Source: an uncultured Lactobacillus sp.
Lineage (GTDB): Bacteria; Bacillota; Bacilli; Lactobacillales; Lactobacillaceae
Assembly (NCBI GenBank): GCA_937874185.1
Contig: CALNAK010000048.1
Span: 1 to 8,053, forward strand
Direction of reading: 5' to 3'
DNA length: 8,053 bases
Part shown: positions 5,630-8,053 of the stretch, in pieces
Layout: every line of letters begins with the position of its first letter
Position numbering within the stretch: the stretch's first letter is position 1
The notes under the pieces: generated by a model
What the model was told of the DNA's origin: nothing
The model's database searches: none
What the model saw: the letters and a program-made list of their open reading frames with translations, nothing else
Position numbers and translations under genes: made by a program

Positions 5630-6187
5630 TTGATCCCTATAGAATATACTGAGAACAGAAGTCAATTTTATAAAAAAATATATGAACAAAAATTAAAACT
5701 AATAATTTTGATGATAATTACATTTTTATTTAATCTATGGTATATGCCTGATATCGTTTCTCATGTCAGTATTTTCCAAAGCATTTTTGAGTTTATTTTG
5801 CTTATTATTATGGATTTGTTAAGTATCTACATTGTTGTTCGTTACATTAAAACTATTAAAACCCTTAAGAATAATATTTTGGATTCCATTTTTATAGAGG
5901 ATATTAGTGAAATAGATAGTATTATAACTAAAATTCATAAGGAATTTACTGCTTTTATTGTGTATGAGAATGATGAAAACTATTTCATTGAGTTACAGCC
6001 ATTTAGAACGTTTAATACAACAATTTTATTAATTCAAAAATCTCAACTAGCTAATTACGAATATCTTGCAGAAATTATGAGAATAGTCGCAAATGTAAAA
6101 ATGCATCACGACAAGAATGTTGGTCACCCATCAAAATATATTTTTAAGCAGTACCTTTATGTTGATGACACAACTAAATTTAAATAG
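5630..6187 (+). CDS. Two-helix membrane protein, candidate immunity protein
   Basis: This 185-aa protein belongs to no family I recognise. Two transmembrane helices are clear: about 22-39 (LKLIILMIITFLFNLWYM) and 49-71 (FQSIFEFILLIIMDLLSIYIVV). They are followed by a ~110-residue soluble, probably cytoplasmic domain with alternating charged and hydrophobic segments (FIVYENDENYFIELQPF). I chose TTG at 5630 because AGAGAGGA (5613-5620) lies 9 nt upstream; the TTG at 5609 precedes that site and is almost at the predicted transcript start. The gene is visibly more AT-rich than the 739-aa gene. Position directly after a putative toxin gene, a private sigma-A promoter and membrane location fit an immunity protein protecting resting cells, as in pore-forming colicin operons. 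That role is inference; an unrelated accessory membrane protein is possible. Confidence 0.8.
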   Translation: MIPIEYTENRSQFYKKIYEQKLKLIILMIITFLFNLWYMPDIVSHVSIFQSIFEFILLIIMDLLSIYIVVRYIKTIKTLKNNILDSIFIEDISEIDSIITKIHKEFTAFIVYENDENYFIELQPFRTFNTTILLIQKSQLANYEYLAEIMRIVANVKMHHDKNVGHPSKYIFKQYLYVDDTTKFK

Positions 6188-6220
6188 AACACGAATAATT
6201 TAATTTGTCATCAGAAATGA

Positions 6221-6257
6221 AAAACTCACAACTAGTAATAGTAGTTGTGAGTTTTTT
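6221..6257. terminator. Bidirectional terminator between convergent units
   Basis: A perfect 14-bp stem (6221-6234 with 6242-6255; AAAACTCACAACTA on the left) closes a 7-nt loop. It is flanked by A-run and T-run, so it works on both strands. It serves the membrane-protein gene on the plus strand and the exported-protein operon on the minus strand. Confidence 0.92.
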
Positions 6258-6300
6258 ATCGTTATTTATTTGTGAATCGTTTTAATTATAAGTGATATAG

Positions 6301-6735
6301 CTATTTATTATCAGTATATGATTTTTGTATATCACCATATGTCGTTTTAGTCCAACCACTTTTTATTGGGTCGATAAGATGATGATTACCGTCTTTATCC
6401 GTGATGTCAAAAGGACCATCACCGGTAAAGTAACCACCGCCATTTGGGTCAACCCAAGCAGTTTGTGTGGGTGATTGTTCATCTGCATTGACTGTTGCCC
6501 CAACAATCATTTGATGCTGATTATCGTCACTGCTTTGAGAACTAGACGACGAAACGGCTGTATGCGCTGATACTTTATTTTTTTTAGTTGAATGATAAAC
6601 AGTTTTCGATTCATGGACATAGTGACCATGAATGGCCACTAGTAAACTGAGAACACTGATAATTGTTATTAATAATATAGTGATTAATTTATTTTTGTTA
6701 TGTTTTTTTATAAAATAATTAGTATTTTTAAACAT
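6301..6735 (-). CDS. Membrane-anchored or exported small protein with GGG(F/Y) domain
   Basis: This 144-aa protein is unrecognised. A basic N-terminus (FIKKHNKNK) is followed by one hydrophobic segment at about 17-35, consistent with a signal anchor or an uncleaved signal peptide. A Ser/Gln-rich low-complexity stretch follows (about 61-75), then a C-terminal domain (94-144) with WVDPNGGGYFTGDGPF, DKDGN, LIDP and QKSY motifs. This last domain is clearly related to residues 45-92 of the upstream protein. I chose ATG at 6735 because AAAGGA lies 8 nt upstream (6744-6749); the in-frame ATG at 6765 has no ribosome site. The start is 42 nt after the stop of the upstream gene, so the two form an operon ending at the bidirectional terminator. 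Function unknown; partner or accessory of the upstream exported protein is a guess. Confidence 0.78.
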   Translation of the reverse strand: MFKNTNYFIKKHNKNKLITILLITIISVLSLLVAIHGHYVHESKTVYHSTKKNKVSAHTAVSSSSSQSSDDNQHQMIVGATVNADEQSPTQTAWVDPNGGGYFTGDGPFDITDKDGNHHLIDPIKSGWTKTTYGDIQKSYTDNK

Positions 6736-6777
6736 GAGTCCTTTCCTTTGAAGTAAGGTTAACATTAAAGGAATTTA

Positions 6778-7449
6778 TTACCAATTTCCTACATAATAAT
6801 AAGAATATTTTACAGGACTATGTGATGAAAAAGATGTTTGATTTGTAATATAAGGTCCTGCTATATATTTGGCTTGTCCATCATTGATTACGGTTCCTTG
6901 TCCTTCTCCACTCCAAGGAGTAATAACTAGGCCGGCATCTCCATGAGATTCCCATCTTAAGTAAGGACCACCTGTATTATCAGCTGGAGAAAACCAATAT
7001 TTTGCATAACGCCACTTATTTCCACTCATTGTTCCAGAATATCCTTGGTTAGCATTAAGAGTAATTACAGACTGGGTTGCAGGATTTGTTATTGGGCTTG
7101 CAGAAGGATCACCTGTAGACAAATAAACTTTTGATTCTAACAGTGGATTTTTAGTGTTTGTTTTTAGCAACTCATTTTTTTGATCTTTTTGAGCTTCTTT
7201 TACAGTGGTGACCTTGTAGGATGTTGTTTCTGGATCGATAATAAATTGATTCCCTTGCGCATCTTTACCTTTAAATTCCCCCTGTCCAATTAGAAAACCG
7301 CCGCCTGGTAATTCAATTGCAGTATCTGTTTCATTTATTTTTTGATTTATGCTAGATGAATTATCTTTAGATGCAGCAGAAACATGTGATGTTAACCCCA
7401 TTGTGATACTTGCTGTTATAGCAAATATCATTATTATTCTCTTATTCAT
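6778..7449 (-). CDS. Secreted protein, possible bacteriocin-like, GGG(F/Y) domain plus aromatic C-terminus
   Basis: This 223-aa protein has a good Sec signal peptide (1-25, cleavage after VSA in SHVSAASKD). The mature part has three regions: a small domain at 45-92 (ELPGGGFLIGQGEF, DAQGN, IIDP, TTVKEAQKD), a polar linker at 93-125, and a C-terminal domain at about 128-223 rich in Gly, Tyr and Trp (NKWRYAKYWF, YLRWESHGD, ending SYYYVGNW). It has no cysteine, so no disulfide. The ending loosely resembles lactococcin-972-type peptides (which end in YYNFW), but I would not assign that family. GAGGAG (7455-7460) lies 5 nt before the ATG. It is the first gene of the minus-strand operon; a weaker version of the shared promoter motif lies about 110-140 bases upstream. 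Function unknown; secreted antimicrobial or surface-acting protein is one possibility. Confidence 0.85.
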   Translation of the reverse strand: MNKRIIMIFAITASITMGLTSHVSAASKDNSSSINQKINETDTAIELPGGGFLIGQGEFKGKDAQGNQFIIDPETTSYKVTTVKEAQKDQKNELLKTNTKNPLLESKVYLSTGDPSASPITNPATQSVITLNANQGYSGTMSGNKWRYAKYWFSPADNTGGPYLRWESHGDAGLVITPWSGEGQGTVINDGQAKYIAGPYITNQTSFSSHSPVKYSYYYVGNW

Positions 7450-7553
7450 TTTTTCTCCTCTTCAATTGTTGGTTGATAACAACCATTTTTACATTCAAAC
7501 ATAAAAATAACAATAAAGTAAATTACGTTAAAACTGAAAGTTACTCTGACAGG

Positions 7554-7595
7554 TAGTTACACTATACACGTGGAGGTAAGGCTTTTTTAATCAAA
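7554..7595 (-). promoter_or_regulatory. Possible third, degenerate copy of the shared promoter motif
   Basis: On the minus strand TTTGATTAAAAAAGCCTT (around 7578-7595) resembles the centre of the two plus-strand copies (TTTGA-N2-AAAAA-N-GCCTT in copy 2). GTATAGTGTAA then occupies the place of GTA(A/G)GGTT(A/G)AA at nearly the same distance (one extra base, or the same distance if the A6 run is shifted by one). The GGTTAA start of the motif is absent. Suggestive only. Confidence 0.35.
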
Positions 7596-7902
7596 TAAAG
7601 AAAAATGTAAAAAAAAATAAATAATATAACACAATTTTATATAGGCGTTATGGCTCAAATACGTCTAAGTAAACAAGACAGAATAAGTTCGATTTCTATT
7701 TGGTACTAATATTAGCAAAAACTATTTGGAAAAGCTCTGAAAAATAGTTGTGTTTCATTGGATATTATTGATATAGCAATCCGAATATAAAAAAATTAAA
7801 AGGTTTTCTGGTATTCAGATGCCCACAATTTATCAATGAGTATTTTTAATTAATTATCTTCAGTTTAGTCTGGCTATTGTCATTGAATTGCTAACAGATT
7901 TG
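7596..7902. other. AT-rich intergenic stretch without a recognised gene
   Basis: I find no convincing reading frame, RNA or promoter here. The only structure is an 8-bp inverted repeat, AACTATTT (7720-7727) and AAATAGTT (7742-7749), with a 14-nt loop and no T-run. It may be ordinary flanking sequence between the exported-protein operon and the recombinase gene, or a decayed boundary. Confidence 0.5.
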
Positions 7903-8053
7903 TTACCTAAATAATCTCTTGATATATTGCACGGTTCGCAGTGAAATATTGAAAGCCTCAGCGGTTTCTTTTACAGTATGAGTGTTAGAATATTCGAATA
8001 TAGCAGTATTTCGGCTATCTTTTTTTCTTTTGGGTCTGCCTTCTTTATAGTTA
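7903..8053 (-). CDS. Probable serine recombinase (resolvase/invertase), C-terminal part
   Basis: The last 49 residues of a minus-strand gene continue beyond the window. They read GRPKRKKDSRNTAIFEYSN, then a helix-turn-helix (THTVKETAEAFNISLRTVQY) and IKRLF-Arg-stop. A GRP(K/R) linker followed by a terminal helix-turn-helix is typical of Hin/Tn3-type resolvase/invertase DNA-binding domains. The catalytic N-terminal domain (with the serine) is off-window, so activity and full identity cannot be judged; another small helix-turn-helix protein or a transposase end is possible. Resolvases of this kind are common on plasmids and transposable elements of lactic acid bacteria, so it may mark the edge of the island or an adjacent mobile element. 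Confidence 0.65.
   Translation of the reverse strand, partial: NYKEGRPKRKKDSRNTAIFEYSNTHTVKETAEAFNISLRTVQYIKRLFR

Noticed and set aside
219..6187. An ordinary complete prophage.
   Set aside because: Repressor and lysis genes are phage-like, but no replication, packaging, head, tail or integrase gene fits between the rRNA terminator and the recombinase fragment. A decayed prophage cannot be fully excluded.
6753..6763. GTAAGGTTAAC on the plus strand matches the 3' element of the shared promoter motif.
   Set aside because: The upstream half matches poorly and it overlaps the spacer and start of the 144-aa gene on the other strand, with no plus-strand gene to serve.
6778..7449. Lactococcin-972 family assignment for the 223-aa secreted protein.
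   Set aside because: Only the aromatic C-terminal ending is reminiscent; the length and the rest of the sequence do not let me claim the family.
7471..7484. GGTTG-ATAA-CAACC hairpin followed by ATTTTT, a possible terminator.
   Set aside because: The stem is only 5 bp and there is no plus-strand transcript ending there; on the minus strand it is just leader sequence.
7656..7715. Short plus-strand frame beginning MAQIRLSKQDRISS.
   Set aside because: It stops after about 19 codons, lacks a clear ribosome site and matches nothing I recognise.
1..8053. CRISPR arrays or tRNA genes.
   Set aside because: No regularly spaced direct repeats and no cloverleaf with a TTCGANNC-type T-loop were found by reading both strands.

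Overview
The window comes from a low-GC Gram-positive bacterium, most likely a lactic acid bacterium of the Lactobacillaceae. The evidence is strongly AT-rich coding sequence, GGAGG-type ribosome sites, oligo-U terminators, and proteins of families common in lactobacilli and their phages. It opens in the last ~30 bases of a 5S rRNA followed by the rRNA operon terminator, so what follows lies just behind an rRNA operon. It closes inside the C-terminal helix-turn-helix of a probable serine recombinase on the minus strand.

Left arm (219-1770): a divergent switch. To the right runs an XRE/S24 (CI/LexA-type) repressor with an apparent Ala-Gly self-cleavage site and Ser/Lys dyad. To the left runs a two-gene operon that looks like a split sigma factor: a 179-aa protein with a C-terminal sigma region 4, then an overlapping 72-aa protein resembling sigma region 2. 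This is the architecture of the Bacillus SigO/RsoA pair. The leftward promoter has a perfect dyad exactly between its -35 and -10 boxes, and a related dyad overlaps the repressor's own promoter.

Middle (1890-5565): two rightward units, each preceded by the same ~48-bp gapless motif (35 of 48 positions identical), which I propose is the promoter read by the split sigma. Unit one encodes a secreted phage-type peptidoglycan amidase and a holin. Unit two encodes a 739-aa protein with no signal peptide: duplicated peptidoglycan-binding-like modules, a DUF1906/Rv2525c-like glycoside-hydrolase-like domain, a beta-rich region and a strongly hydrophobic C-terminal tail. Next comes a small two-helix membrane protein with its own sigma-A-type promoter, an arrangement typical of an immunity gene.

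Right arm (6221-7903): after a shared bidirectional terminator lies a minus-strand operon of two exported proteins that share a small GGG(F/Y)-containing domain. A weaker copy of the middle-region motif lies upstream of it. About 300 bp without a recognisable gene follow, then the recombinase fragment.

Working model (inference): DNA damage inactivates the repressor, the split sigma is made, and it turns on a lysis cassette together with a large intracellular effector that lysis would release. The window has no integrase, terminase, capsid or tail gene. If both flanks are chromosomal, this is a compact lysis-and-release island, in logic like colicin operons or the clostridial UviA-controlled bacteriocin system, and not an ordinary prophage. 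A decayed prophage is the main alternative.
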